A DNA stretch of 64,000 nucleotides from an uncultured Eubacteriales bacterium (GCA_902789795.1 CADAPM010000005.1:108449-172448); one strand, 5' to 3'; counted from the stretch's first letter, positions 54,960 to 63,928 are shown. Notes: generated by a model from the letters alone, not told the origin. Program-made: numbers and translations.

Positions 54960-55592
54960 TCATAATACCATACTGTACGCCTGTACGTCAAACGGCTCGC
55001 AGGCTGCGTCCTGCCTCAGGTACAGCGGGTGATGGGGATGCCCCTTTTTGCTCCTTTTCCCAAAGGTGACCCATTGGGCCCCACGGTGCTCCGCGATCGG
55101 GATGAGATCCCGGAGCAGTTCCGCCAGGTAGGGGCGCTTTTCGATCATCGTCCCCCAGGCCGCCCAGACCACCGGGCGCTCGGAAAGCCCCAGGGCATAT
55201 GCAAAAGCTTCCGCGTTGCTCTGGCGGAGGACGTCCGGGTACTGCGCGGCCATATCATCCGGATCGGTGGCCCGCTGAGCGCAGAGGTTGAGCATCATGA
55301 AGGAGTCGTACCCATTTTGAAGGGCGATGCGCTCCACGCTCTGCAGGGTGGGGTCCAGATGGTCCGGCCGGGCGGTGGAGGGGTTGATGCCGATGCAGAT
55401 CAGCGGCTTCACTCCCCGGGTGCCCAGCAGGTACCGGTATTCCGTATACGCCGGCGGCACGAACAGCCACCGGGAGACGTCGTAATCCTCCCGGGGCTTT
55501 CCCGCCGCTTCGATCGCCTCCGAAAAGGGCAGGATGTCCATCTGTCCCAGGTCGCCGGACGGCACATGCCGCCTTCCCACAGGTTCCGACAT
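54960..55592 (-). CDS. DUF1643 family protein
   Basis: The 210-residue cytoplasmic protein has the DUF1643 core: YRYLLGTRG, ICIGINPSTA, NLCAQRATDPDD and VVWAAWGT, ending with FGKRSKKGHPHHPLYL. Its function is unknown, although conserved polar residues suggest an enzyme. ATG 55592 is chosen because GAGGAGG lies six bases upstream; longer starts would fall inside that site. It is the last gene after metI. Confidence 0.82.
   Translation of the reverse strand: MSEPVGRRHVPSGDLGQMDILPFSEAIEAAGKPREDYDVSRWLFVPPAYTEYRYLLGTRGVKPLICIGINPSTARPDHLDPTLQSVERIALQNGYDSFMMLNLCAQRATDPDDMAAQYPDVLRQSNAEAFAYALGLSERPVVWAAWGTMIEKRPYLAELLRDLIPIAEHRGAQWVTFGKRSKKGHPHHPLYLRQDAACEPFDVQAYSMVL
54962..54991 (-). promoter_or_regulatory. 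Promoter of prsW and following genes
   Basis: Minus strand TTGACG (54991-54986), an 18-base spacer, TATTAT (54967-54962). It overlaps the last codons of the DUF1643 gene, so the 54.9-to-48.4 kb genes can be expressed independently of metQNI. Confidence 0.65.
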
Positions 55593-55603
55593 GGCGGGCC
55601 TCC

Positions 55604-56313
55604 TCACTGCTTCAGGCGCTTATCCGACTTACGGGCCAGCCAGGTGCCGAAGGACTGGAACACCTGCACCAGGATGACCAGCACGATCAGCGCCGCGATC
55701 AGCACCGCCTGATTGTAACGCTGCTGGCCCTGGGTGATCGCCAGGTTGCCCAGGCCGCCGCCGCCCACCGCGCCGGACATGGCCGTGTAGCCGAGGATGG
55801 TGGTAATGGCCGTCGTAAAGCTGGTGATCAGCGAGGGCACGCTTTCGGGCAGCATGACGTGGAAGACCGTCTCCCAGGTGGACGCGCCCATGGACTGGGA
55901 CATTTCAATGATGTTGGGGTTCACTTCCCGCAGGGATCCCTCCACCAGACGCGCCACGAAGGGAAACGCCGCGATGATCAGCGGCACGATGACCGCCGCG
56001 TTGCCGACCGCCTTGCCCACGATGGCACGGGTGATGGGCATCAGCACGACGATCAAAATGATGAACGGCGCAGAGCGCAAGAGGTTGATGAATCCGTTCA
56101 GGAAGCTCATCAGCGGCTTGGGGAGCGGGCGGATGCCCTTGGCATCGCCGGTCACCAGGAGCACACCCAGCGGCAGCCCGATCAGGATGGCGAACAGCGT
56201 CGCCATCAGCGTGATATAGAGGGTTACGCCGGTCTGGGCCAGGAAATCCGTCCTGATGACGTCCCAGGCCTTCGCCAGCTTGTCGGGATTGAAATAGGTC
56301 TGGATATAGTTAT

Positions 56314-56317
<4 letters not shown>
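55604..56317 (-). CDS. metI: Methionine ABC transporter permease
   Basis: The 237-residue permease has five to six transmembrane segments and the EAA-like loop EMSQSMGASTWETVFHVMLPESVP of the MetI subfamily, plus the GYTAMSGAVGGGGLGNLA signature. It overlaps metN by four bases. With MetN and MetQ it imports methionine. Confidence 0.94.
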
Positions 56318-57381
<1,064 letters not shown>

Positions 57382-57408
57382 GCCATCATCCTCCAGAGAA
57401 TCAAAACA

Positions 57409-57430
57409 GCCGGCGGCACAGGCCGCCGGC
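57409..57430 (-). terminator. Hairpin terminator between metQ and metN
   Basis: GCCGGCGGC (57409-57417), loop of four bases, GCCGCCGGC (57422-57430). On the minus strand TGTTTTG follows. It lies downstream of the metN promoter and 28 bases before the metN start, so it both limits readthrough from metQ and sits in the metN leader. Confidence 0.75.
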
Positions 57431-57452
57431 GTTTCAAGCAGCTTGACAGTTT

Positions 57453-57481
57453 ATTTTACCGGATTATCGGCAGTCTGTCAA
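57453..57481 (-). promoter_or_regulatory. Internal promoter of metN-metI
   Basis: Minus strand TTGACA (57481-57476), a 17-base spacer, TAAAAT (57458-57453). It begins 14 bases after the metQ stop. Confidence 0.75.
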
Positions 57482-57494
57482 AGCTTTTATGGGA

Positions 57495-58355
57495 TCATTC
57501 AGCCGCAGCGATGCCCAGCTTCGCCAGGTCCGCCTGCTGGCCGCCATACAGGCCCATGGGTTCCACATGCACGCCCGCGATGGTGACTAAGTGGGTGTTG
57601 TTTTCCTCGTTGAAGGAATCCTGGTAGGGCTGGTGCGCAAAGTAGTTCGCGAACACGTCGCCGTCCTCGACGAAGGTGTTGGGGGTCACATAGTCGGTCA
57701 CTTCGATCACTTCGAGGGTGATGCCTTTTTCAGCCAGGATCCCGGCCACCACGTCCTTGAGGATCTCTTCATGGGGCTTGGGGGTAGCGGCGATGGTGAT
57801 GGTCTGGCCCTTGAGCGCCTCATAATCCACGGTGGGATCATAGCCGTCGGTCACGTTCTCGACCGCGATGACCACGACGCCGCTGTAGGTCGCTTCGATG
57901 TAGTCCAGCACCTGCTGGCTGGTAGCGGCCGCCGCCAGGGCTTTCGCCAGGTCAGTGTTCTCATTGCCTTCCTTGACGCTGATCACGTTGATATAGGGGT
58001 TGCCGATGGCCGCCTCAGTCACCAGAGCGTTCCGGGGATCCAGGCCCGCATCCAGCGCGTAGTTGCCATTAATGAACGCATAGTCCACATCCGTGAGGAC
58101 GCTGGGGACCACAGCGGCTTCGACCTCATAGAATTCGATCTGGGCAGTGATGAATTCCGCGATGTCATTCTTGGTCGCAGTAATGCCCGCGCCTTCCTTC
58201 AGCTTGATCACGCCCGCGTCCTGCAGGATATTGAGCGCGCGGCCTTCATTGGTGGGGTCATTGGGGAGCGCGATGGTCACGGTCTCCGCCAGAGCAGAAA
58301 CGCCGGACAGAACCACAAGGGACAGAGCAAGCAGAACAGACAGCAGCTTTTTCAT
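57495..58355 (-). CDS. metQ: Methionine-binding protein, NlpA/MetQ type
   Basis: The 286-residue protein is the solute-binding component of MetNIQ. A signal peptide (about 1-23, ending SALA) precedes the mature start ETVTIALPNDPTNEGRAL. The family segments FINGNYALDAGLDP and NVISVKEGNENTDLAKAL are present. A lipobox Cys is absent (LVVLSGVSALAE), although MetQ/NlpA proteins are normally lipoproteins. Upstream is a 300-base leader with a Met/Cys-rich small ORF and a terminator. GAAAGGAG precedes the ATG. Confidence 0.93.
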   Translation of the reverse strand: MKKLLSVLLALSLVVLSGVSALAETVTIALPNDPTNEGRALNILQDAGVIKLKEGAGITATKNDIAEFITAQIEFYEVEAAVVPSVLTDVDYAFINGNYALDAGLDPRNALVTEAAIGNPYINVISVKEGNENTDLAKALAAAATSQQVLDYIEATYSGVVVIAVENVTDGYDPTVDYEALKGQTITIAATPKPHEEILKDVVAGILAEKGITLEVIEVTDYVTPNTFVEDGDVFANYFAHQPYQDSFNEENNTHLVTIAGVHVEPMGLYGGQQADLAKLGIAAAE

Positions 58356-58394
58356 GGAAATTCTCCTTTCGATCTTTCAATTGTTTATTTGATG

Positions 58395-58431
58395 GAATGC
58401 GGTACAGGGTCTGGTTATGAGCATCGCATTC
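58395..58431 (-). repeat. Inverted repeat in the metQ leader
   Basis: GAATGCG (58395-58401) and CGCATTC (58425-58431) pair perfectly over seven bases with a 23-base loop. It lies between the leader terminator and metQ and covers the end of the second small ORF. Its role is unknown. Confidence 0.5.
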
Positions 58432-58459
58432 GGTCAATCGCGCTTCCGATCCGGATCAT
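58415..58459 (-). CDS. Second small ORF in the metQ leader (14 codons)
   Basis: ATG at 58459 lies eight bases after a strong AAGGAGG and opens a 14-residue frame, MIRIGSAIDRMRCS, ending in TAA. It begins about 17 bases downstream of the leader terminator's stem, so it is translated only on readthrough. The strong ribosome site in an otherwise non-coding leader is notable, but the product may be accidental; a role in coupling or stabilising the message is possible. Confidence 0.4.
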   Translation of the reverse strand: MIRIGSAIDRMRCS

Positions 58460-58475
58460 GGTCTTTCCCTCCTTC

Positions 58476-58506
58476 AACAAAAACAGGCGCCCTTTGCGGC
58501 GCCTGT
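58476..58506 (-). terminator. Attenuator-type terminator in the metQ leader
   Basis: Minus strand ACAGGCGCC (58506-58498), loop GCAAAG, GGCGCCTGT (58491-58483), then TTTTGTTG. A perfect 9-base-pair GC-rich stem with a U-tract, 27 bases after the leader-peptide stop and 120 bases before metQ. GCCGCAA (58500-58494), in its left arm and loop, can pair with TTGCGGC inside the leader ORF (58555-58549). Confidence 0.92.
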
Positions 58507-58533
58507 CATGAGAAGGTCATGCCTTCAAAACCA

Positions 58534-58626
58534 TCACATCCGGCAGCAGCCGCAAGCAAGCGAAGAACGGCACATGCACATCTGCATGCACCAGCGGCGC
58601 ATACCCATCATCGCGTTCAGCTTCAT
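58534..58626 (-). CDS. Met/Cys-rich leader peptide (30 codons)
   Basis: An ATG at 58626, eight bases after AAAGGAG, opens a 30-codon frame ending in TGA (58536-58534). Methionine stands at positions 1, 6, 7, 9, 14, 16, 18 and 30 and cysteine at 13, 17, 19, 25, 27 and 28, so 14 of 30 residues contain sulfur. The start region reads MKLNAMMGMRRWCMQMCMC. It is followed by a small hairpin (GAAGG-CATGA-CCTTC, 58524-58510) and an intrinsic terminator. Position, composition and structure match leader peptides of amino-acid operons controlled by ribosome stalling. The alternative, a functional metal-binding micro-peptide, is not excluded. Too short for standard gene finders. Confidence 0.72.
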   Translation of the reverse strand: MKLNAMMGMRRWCMQMCMCRSSLACGCCRM

Positions 58627-58658
58627 GTCGGCTGCTCCTTTCCTTAAAACTTGGGAAT

Positions 58659-58687
58659 ACACTATCACAATCGTTTTTCGATGTCAA
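58659..58687 (-). promoter_or_regulatory. Promoter of the metQ leader
   Basis: Minus strand TTGACA (58687-58682), a 17-base spacer, TAGTGT (58664-58659) with an extended -10 TG one base upstream. It lies directly after the mazG stop and about 33 bases before the leader-peptide start. Confidence 0.72.
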
Positions 58688-58703
58688 GGGTTCTTTCGGA
58701 CTC

Positions 58704-60050
58704 TCATTGTTTTTTGGCTGTACTGGCGCTTTCTTCGCAGACCTTCCTGACAAAGCCGTCCGTGACGTCCGCCAGGGCGACCTCGCTGTCTACCTCCCGC
58801 ACCCGGGCCAGGTTCACGCAGGCAAAGAGCAATTCGCCCAGGGCCTGACGCGCCTCGTCCGATCCTTTCCCGGCCTTTTTTATCCGTTCCAGGGCGGCAG
58901 CGGCATGCCCGAGGGCCGCTTCCCCATTCTCCGTCTCGGCACCCAGGCCGTTCGCCTTGCGCAGCACCTTCTGGGCGCGCACGAGCGGCGGCAGGGAGGC
59001 GGGGATGTCGTTCAGCACGTCGCTCAGGCCCTTCTGCCCGCGCTCCTCGCGCTTGATGGCGTCCCAGTTCCGGGACACGGCTTCGGAGGTGTCCGCCTCG
59101 GTCCTGTCAAAGATGTGCGGGTGCCGATGGATCATTTTCCGGCAGATGGCCGTGGTGACGTCGCTCAAGGTCAGCGTGCCGTACTGGTCCCCGATATTCG
59201 CCTGGAAGACGACCTGCAAAAGCACGTCGCCCAGCTCGTCGGCCACGTGCAGCCAGTCCTCCTCCCGGATGGCCTGGGTCACCTCATAGGCCTCTTCCAC
59301 CAGGTAGGGCCGCAGGGATTCGTGGGTCTGCGCCTTGTCCCAGGGGCAGCCCTCCGGCCCGCGCAGGATCTTCATGATCCTGACCAGATCGTGGACGGTA
59401 TAGCGCTCCTTATTGGTCAGCGGCTGCGGGGCGAGATACAGGGCGGCGGTATGGTCATACTTCTTCTGCCGGTCCAGGTCCTGCAAGGGGATCTCTTTTT
59501 CCCGGCGCACCGGCTCTAAGGACGGCGCGTACCAGATGCAGGGGCAGTCCGCGCCAAACCAGTCGATCAGCCGGAGCTTGATCTCCCCGGCCAGGAGCGC
59601 GCTGTCGATCTCCACGATCAGCAGCTCCTCATCCCCCAGCGCAGTAGGAAGGTCCTCCGCCGCGCAGATGCGGGCGGCGGGATGCAGAAGCCTGAGGCCG
59701 TCGAACAGGCCGGCGCCGGGCAAAACCCTGACCTGCTCCGCATGGTTTTCCATCAGGTTGTGAACGCTCTCGTCCCACTGGGCATCCAGCACCGCGTACA
59801 CCACAGGCGTGGCTTCGGCGGCCTCCAGCACGGCCTTTGTCAGCGCCGCGTTGAGCGCGTCAAAATCCTCGGCGTCCTCATACAGCGCGTCGAGAGTCTC
59901 GTAGGCGATGCCCTTCTCACGCAGATAATTCGCGGACGGCGTCTGCTCCGTGCGCAGGATCAGCCGCTGGGCCGATCTCATGGCCTCCAGCGACCCGAGG
60001 GTCAGGCTGTCCGGGCTGTTGCCCAGGCTGACCACGGTGATCAAATTCAT
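58704..60050 (-). CDS. mazG: MazG-family nucleotide pyrophosphohydrolase with tetrapyrrole-methylase-like N-domain (YabN type)
   Basis: The 448-residue protein has an N-terminal tetrapyrrole (corrin/porphyrin) methylase-like domain (about 1-200, ITVVSLGNSPDSLTLGSLEA) and a C-terminal MazG domain. The latter has ILRGPEGCPWDKAQTHESLRPYLVEEAYEV and ELGDVLLQVVFQ, the two Mg-binding EExxE/ExxD helices, followed by a second, weaker MazG-like repeat. This is the YabN arrangement of Firmicutes, thought to remove non-canonical NTPs. The start overlaps the mnmG stop by four bases. Confidence 0.92.
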   Translation of the reverse strand: MNLITVVSLGNSPDSLTLGSLEAMRSAQRLILRTEQTPSANYLREKGIAYETLDALYEDAEDFDALNAALTKAVLEAAEATPVVYAVLDAQWDESVHNLMENHAEQVRVLPGAGLFDGLRLLHPAARICAAEDLPTALGDEELLIVEIDSALLAGEIKLRLIDWFGADCPCIWYAPSLEPVRREKEIPLQDLDRQKKYDHTAALYLAPQPLTNKERYTVHDLVRIMKILRGPEGCPWDKAQTHESLRPYLVEEAYEVTQAIREEDWLHVADELGDVLLQVVFQANIGDQYGTLTLSDVTTAICRKMIHRHPHIFDRTEADTSEAVSRNWDAIKREERGQKGLSDVLNDIPASLPPLVRAQKVLRKANGLGAETENGEAALGHAAAALERIKKAGKGSDEARQALGELLFACVNLARVREVDSEVALADVTDGFVRKVCEESASTAKKQ

Positions 60051-61831
60051 GCTTGCCCGCTCCTTTCGTATCGGCTGAGCCAGACCGTCAGCACGGCGAT
60101 ATCCGCCGGGGAAACGCCCGGGATGCGGGAGGCCTGTCCCAGGGTGGCGGGCTGCTGGCGGGACAGCTTCTGCCGGGCCTCGATCCGGAGCCCGGAGATC
60201 TCCTGATAGGGCAGGTCCGCGGGCAGGGCCTTCGTCTCCATAGCCCGCGCCTGGGCGATGCGCGCCTGCTCCTTGCTCAGATACCCTTCAAACTTGATCT
60301 GCAGCTCGGCCTCCTCGATGGCCGCCTGCAGGTAGGTCCCCCAGTCTCCAGGCACCTGCAGGCGCTCCTCCGGCCTGCGCAGAAGCGCATCCATGCGGCT
60401 GTCGCGGATCCTGCGGGTCAGGTCGTCGATCTGGGCCCGCTTTTGCTCGGTCCTGCGCATGCGCTCGTCCGTGGCCAGGCCCAGCCTGCGGGAAAGCTCC
60501 GTCAGGCGCAGGTCCGCGTTGTCCTGGCGCAGGTACAGCCGGTATTCTGCGCGGCTGGTCATCATGCGGTAGGGCTCGTCGGTGCCCTTGGTGGTCAGGT
60601 CGTCGGTCATGACGCCGATGTAGGCCTGGTCCCGGCCCAGGGAGAAGGGAGCCTCGTTGCGCACGTACAAAACGGCGTTCATGCCCGCGATCAGGCCCTG
60701 GGCCGCGGCCTCCTCATAGCCCGAGGTGCCGTTGATCTGCCCCGCCGTAAAGAGCCCCGGCACGTGCCGGACCGCCAAAGAGGCGTTCAGGGCCGTGGGG
60801 TCGATGCAGTCATACTCGATGGCGTAAGCCAGGCGCGTGAGCACCGCCCGGTGCAGGCCCTGGATGGAGCGGTACATCTGCTCCTGCACATGGCGCGGCA
60901 GGCCGCTGGACATGCCCTGGATGTACCACTCAGGATAGTCGAGGCCTTCCGGCTCGATGAACAGCTGGTGCCGGTCCTTGTCCGCGAAGCGGATGACCTT
61001 ATCCTCGATGGAGGGGCAGTAGCGGGCACCGGTAGAGTGCAGCTTGCCCGAATACATGGGCGCTAAATGGATATTGTTCCGGATGATCTCATGGGTGCGC
61101 TCGTTGGTCCAGGTCAGGTAGCACACCGCCTTGTTGACGGGCGGCGTGTCCGTCAGGAAGGAGAAGGGGGTCACCGGCTCGTCGCCGTTCTGGACCTCCA
61201 TCTGGTCAAAATCGATGCTCCTGTAGTCAACCCGGGCAGGCGTGCCCGTCTTGAACCTGCGCAGGGTCAGGCCGCAGTCCAGCAGGGACGCGGACAGGCT
61301 GTTGGCAGGCAGCAGGCCCTGGGGCCCCTGTTCCCACATCTGGTCGCCGATGATGATCTTGCTCTTCAGGTAGACGCCAGTACAGACCACCACGGCCCTG
61401 CACTCGATCCTGCCCCCGTCCTGGGTCAGCAGGCCGGTGACGCGGCCGTTTTCCGTCAGGATCTCCGTGGCCTCCGCCTGGATGATCGTCAGGTTGGGCT
61501 GGCGGTACAGGGCGCGGAGCATGCGCAGATGGTAGGCCCGCTTATCCTCCTGGGCGCGCAGGGACCGCACCGCGGGGCCTTTGCCCGTATTGAGCATCCG
61601 GCCCTGGATCAGCGCGTCGTCCGCCGCCAGGCCCATCTCGCCGCCCAAGGCGTCCACCTCCCGTACCAGGTGGCCCTTGCCCGTGCCGCCGATGGAGGGG
61701 TTGCAGGGCATCAAGCCCACCGATTCCAGGTTCAGGGTGAGCAGCAGCGTCTCCATGCCCATCCGGGCAGCCGCCAGGGCCGCCTCGCAGCCCGCATGGC
61801 CCGCGCCGATCACCGCCACATCCGTCTTCAT
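60047..61831 (-). CDS. mnmG: tRNA uridine-5-carboxymethylaminomethyl modification enzyme MnmG (GidA)
   Basis: MnmG with MnmE modifies the wobble uridine of several tRNAs. The 594 residues start with the FAD-binding GAGHAGCEAALAAARMG and include NPSIGGTGKGHLVREVDALGG, GTPARVDYRSIDF and GQINGTSGYEEAAAQGL. The C-terminal helical domain ends with PADIAVLTVWLSRY. Slightly shorter than the usual 620. The start ATG 61831 has no good GGAGG before it (GTGACGATATT), so initiation may be weak. mnmE is not adjacent. Promoter at 61901-61929. Confidence 0.95.
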   Translation of the reverse strand: MKTDVAVIGAGHAGCEAALAAARMGMETLLLTLNLESVGLMPCNPSIGGTGKGHLVREVDALGGEMGLAADDALIQGRMLNTGKGPAVRSLRAQEDKRAYHLRMLRALYRQPNLTIIQAEATEILTENGRVTGLLTQDGGRIECRAVVVCTGVYLKSKIIIGDQMWEQGPQGLLPANSLSASLLDCGLTLRRFKTGTPARVDYRSIDFDQMEVQNGDEPVTPFSFLTDTPPVNKAVCYLTWTNERTHEIIRNNIHLAPMYSGKLHSTGARYCPSIEDKVIRFADKDRHQLFIEPEGLDYPEWYIQGMSSGLPRHVQEQMYRSIQGLHRAVLTRLAYAIEYDCIDPTALNASLAVRHVPGLFTAGQINGTSGYEEAAAQGLIAGMNAVLYVRNEAPFSLGRDQAYIGVMTDDLTTKGTDEPYRMMTSRAEYRLYLRQDNADLRLTELSRRLGLATDERMRRTEQKRAQIDDLTRRIRDSRMDALLRRPEERLQVPGDWGTYLQAAIEEAELQIKFEGYLSKEQARIAQARAMETKALPADLPYQEISGLRIEARQKLSRQQPATLGQASRIPGVSPADIAVLTVWLSRYERSGQA

Positions 61832-61900
61832 AATAATATCGTCACATCCGATCTCTCAGCAAAAAATGCGTGCCCCCGTTGCGCCGGGAACAGCGCCTCC

Positions 61901-61929
61901 ATAATAACGAATCTTCACCAAAGTTGCAA
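61901..61929 (-). promoter_or_regulatory. Promoter of mnmG-mazG
   Basis: Minus strand TTGCAA (61929-61924), a 17-base spacer, TATTAT (61906-61901). The leader to mnmG is about 65 bases. Confidence 0.65.
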
Positions 61930-61970
61930 GTATGAAAAGTTCAAAAATCGTGCATCAATGGGACATGCAC

Positions 61971-61999
61971 TTGTATTCTCCTCTGACGGAGACTATAAT
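61971..61999 (+). promoter_or_regulatory. Promoter of the 62039 gene and murI
   Basis: TTGTAT (61971-61976), a 17-base spacer, TATAAT (61994-61999). It stands divergent to the mnmG promoter, about 40 bases away. Confidence 0.7.
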
Positions 62000-62038
62000 G
62001 TCAATATCATCATAAGAGACGTTCAGGGAGGGACGGAC

Positions 62039-62731
62039 ATGCAGGCTGCTAAAACAGTTCGGAGGACCATGCTGAAAAGGCATCTGGTCTATGATGGGTG
62101 GAAATATCTGCTGATCATCGCGCTGTGCTGGTTCGGCTGGGACCTGCTGTACACCACCACCGCCTACCGTTCTCCCCAGGACAAGCGCATCGACGTCATG
62201 ATCATGAGCGCTACTGCGTCGGACGAGGTGCTGGAGGCCTTCCTGAAGCCCATCTGGGAGACGGCCACGCCCGATATGGAGCTGGTGGAGGGCGTCTCCC
62301 TGCTGCCGGGCAGCGCGGACGACTATACCGCCAATGTGAACCTGACCGTCAAGCTGGCGGCCGCCGAGGGCGATATCTACCTGCTGCCCCACGACGTCTT
62401 CAAAAACTTCGCGCTCAACGGCTCCTTCATGGGCTTGGACCAGTTTATCGCTGACGGCGTGATCAATGTGGAGGGCCTGAAGCTGGACAGCGCGCGCCTG
62501 ACCCTGCTGGATGAGGAAACGGGCGCCGCCACCACCCAGGTGTACGGCATCCCCACTGAATCCCTGTACGGGTTCATGGACGGGCTGCAATTTGACAACC
62601 GCAACGCGGTGATGGCCATCGCCGTCAATAACGGGAATGATGAGAACGTCGTCAAATTCTTCAACGCCCTGCTGCAGGCGGGCCGGGGAGAAAAGCCCGA
62701 GTGGCTGCAGGAAGCGGAGGCATCAGATTGA
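62039..62731 (+). CDS. Membrane-anchored protein of unknown function
   Basis: I do not recognise the 230-residue product. A basic N-terminus and one transmembrane helix (about residues 22-40) anchor a mostly acidic extracytoplasmic domain of about 185 residues with alternating beta and helix character (VMIMSATASDEVLEAFL, GDIYLLPHDVFKNFA). Parts are faintly reminiscent of solute-binding-protein folds, but this is weak. GGGAGG precedes the ATG by seven bases. The stop overlaps the murI start (TTGA), so it is co-translated with a cell-wall precursor enzyme. Confidence 0.7.
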   Translation: MQAAKTVRRTMLKRHLVYDGWKYLLIIALCWFGWDLLYTTTAYRSPQDKRIDVMIMSATASDEVLEAFLKPIWETATPDMELVEGVSLLPGSADDYTANVNLTVKLAAAEGDIYLLPHDVFKNFALNGSFMGLDQFIADGVINVEGLKLDSARLTLLDEETGAATTQVYGIPTESLYGFMDGLQFDNRNAVMAIAVNNGNDENVVKFFNALLQAGRGEKPEWLQEAEASD

Positions 62732-63516
62732 GTTGTGAAATTGATCCCAGGCTCTGCCCCATCGGCGTGTTCGACAGCGGAGTCGGCGGCCTGAGCGTTT
62801 TAGGGGAAGCCGTTAGGCAGCTGCCCCATGAGGATTTTATCTACTTCGGCGATACCTACAACGCCCCCTATGGCACCAAAGCGCCCGAGCAGGTCCGTGA
62901 GCTGGCCTTCGGCATCGTGGAAAGCTTCTGCGCCCGCCGGGTCAAGGCCGTGGTCATCGCCTGCAACACCGCCACCGCGGAGGCCGCCAAGGAGCTGCGG
63001 GCCCACTACAGCTTCCCCATCATCGGCATGGAGCCGGCGCTGAAGCCCGCTTCGGAGCTCGAAGGCCCCGGCCTGCGCCTGGTGCTGGCGACCCCCGGCA
63101 CCCTGAGCAGCGAAAAGTACGCGAGCCTCTACGCGCGCTTCGGCCAGAACGCCGTGTCCCTGCCCTGCCCGGGGCTCATGGACTTTGTGGAATCCGGGGA
63201 CCGCGGCTCCCCCGCCCTCCGGGATTACCTGGAGCATCTGCTCCAGCCCTATCTGCACGAGAACGTCACCGCCGTGGTCCTCGGCTGCACCCACTACCCC
63301 TTCATCCGTCCGCTGATCGCGTCCTTTTTCCCGGAAAGCACGCGCATCCTGGACGGGAACGCCGGCACCGTGCGCCAGCTCAGGCGCGTGCTCAGACAGA
63401 AGGATCTGCTCAAGACGGAGGGGACCGGCACCGTCACGCTGGAGACCAGCGGGAACGATCAGACGCTCACGCTGATGAAGGCAATGTTTGAAGAAGCAAA
63501 AGAAATGATCTCCTGA
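62728..63516 (+). CDS. murI: Glutamate racemase
   Basis: MurI makes D-glutamate for peptidoglycan. The 262 residues include PIGVFDSGVGGLSVL, the catalytic ACNTATA with Cys and GCTHYPF with the second Cys. The start is TTG 62728, seven bases after GGAGG and overlapping the upstream stop; an earlier in-frame start would lack a ribosome site and extend the N-terminus beyond the family. It is followed by a strong terminator. Confidence 0.95.
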   Translation: MSCEIDPRLCPIGVFDSGVGGLSVLGEAVRQLPHEDFIYFGDTYNAPYGTKAPEQVRELAFGIVESFCARRVKAVVIACNTATAEAAKELRAHYSFPIIGMEPALKPASELEGPGLRLVLATPGTLSSEKYASLYARFGQNAVSLPCPGLMDFVESGDRGSPALRDYLEHLLQPYLHENVTAVVLGCTHYPFIRPLIASFFPESTRILDGNAGTVRQLRRVLRQKDLLKTEGTGTVTLETSGNDQTLTLMKAMFEEAKEMIS

Positions 63517-63557
63517 AGGGAGGCACTTCGTAAGGAAGTTGCCTCCCTTCGGCTTTT
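63515..63557 (+). terminator. Rho-independent terminator after murI
   Basis: An 11-base-pair stem GAAGGGAGGCA (63515-63525) with TGCCTCCCTTC (63540-63550), with CTTC/GAAG extending it inside, then GGCTTTTG. The left arm overlaps the murI stop codon. Confidence 0.85.
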
Positions 63558-63613
63558 GTAATCAGCCAGAATGATTGAATTGCAGGAATCAATCTTATTT
63601 GGAGGATTACATC

Positions 63614-63928
63614 ATGGAAAAGTACATCTACGACGAGAAGATTGGGCTTTGGTACGAGCTGCAAGGCGATTACTACATTCCTTGCTTGAAACGTTCCATC
63701 GGCATTTGGGGACAACGGCATCTGCGGTATCTCCGGCAACACCGCAAGGCACTGTACACAGAGCTGCTGACCTCCGACACGCTGAACGGTTATCTTGCCG
63801 ATCTGAACAAACAGGCTGAATCTATGTTTCTTGAGCTGGTTAAGCAGATGGCGGCCCGTGAAGGCGTCACAGAACAACTTAAGGTCCAGGATCAAATGCT
63901 GTGGGTGCAGCAAATCAGGAAGTTGTGA
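63614..63928 (+). mobile_element. tnpV: TnpV-like transposon-encoded gene, shortened
   Basis: The 104-residue product matches the TnpV proteins carried by conjugative and mobilisable transposons of gut Firmicutes: EKYIYDEKIGLWYELQGDYY, IGIWGQRHLRYLRQHRK and YLADLNKQAE are characteristic. The family usually ends with a longer MNNIRACAxEIV-type tail; here the frame stops at WVQQIRKL, as after a small deletion or frameshift. GGAGG stands nine bases before the ATG. Base composition is visibly less GC-rich than the neighbours, consistent with transfer. No transposase or recombinase is present before the window ends, so this may be an isolated remnant or the edge of an element. Confidence 0.8.

Noticed and set aside
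58356-58660. SAM (S-box) riboswitch or T-box in the metQ leader
   Set aside because: I looked for the S-box core and the T-box AGGGTGG-type element and saw neither; the Met/Cys-rich ORF plus terminator explains the leader better.
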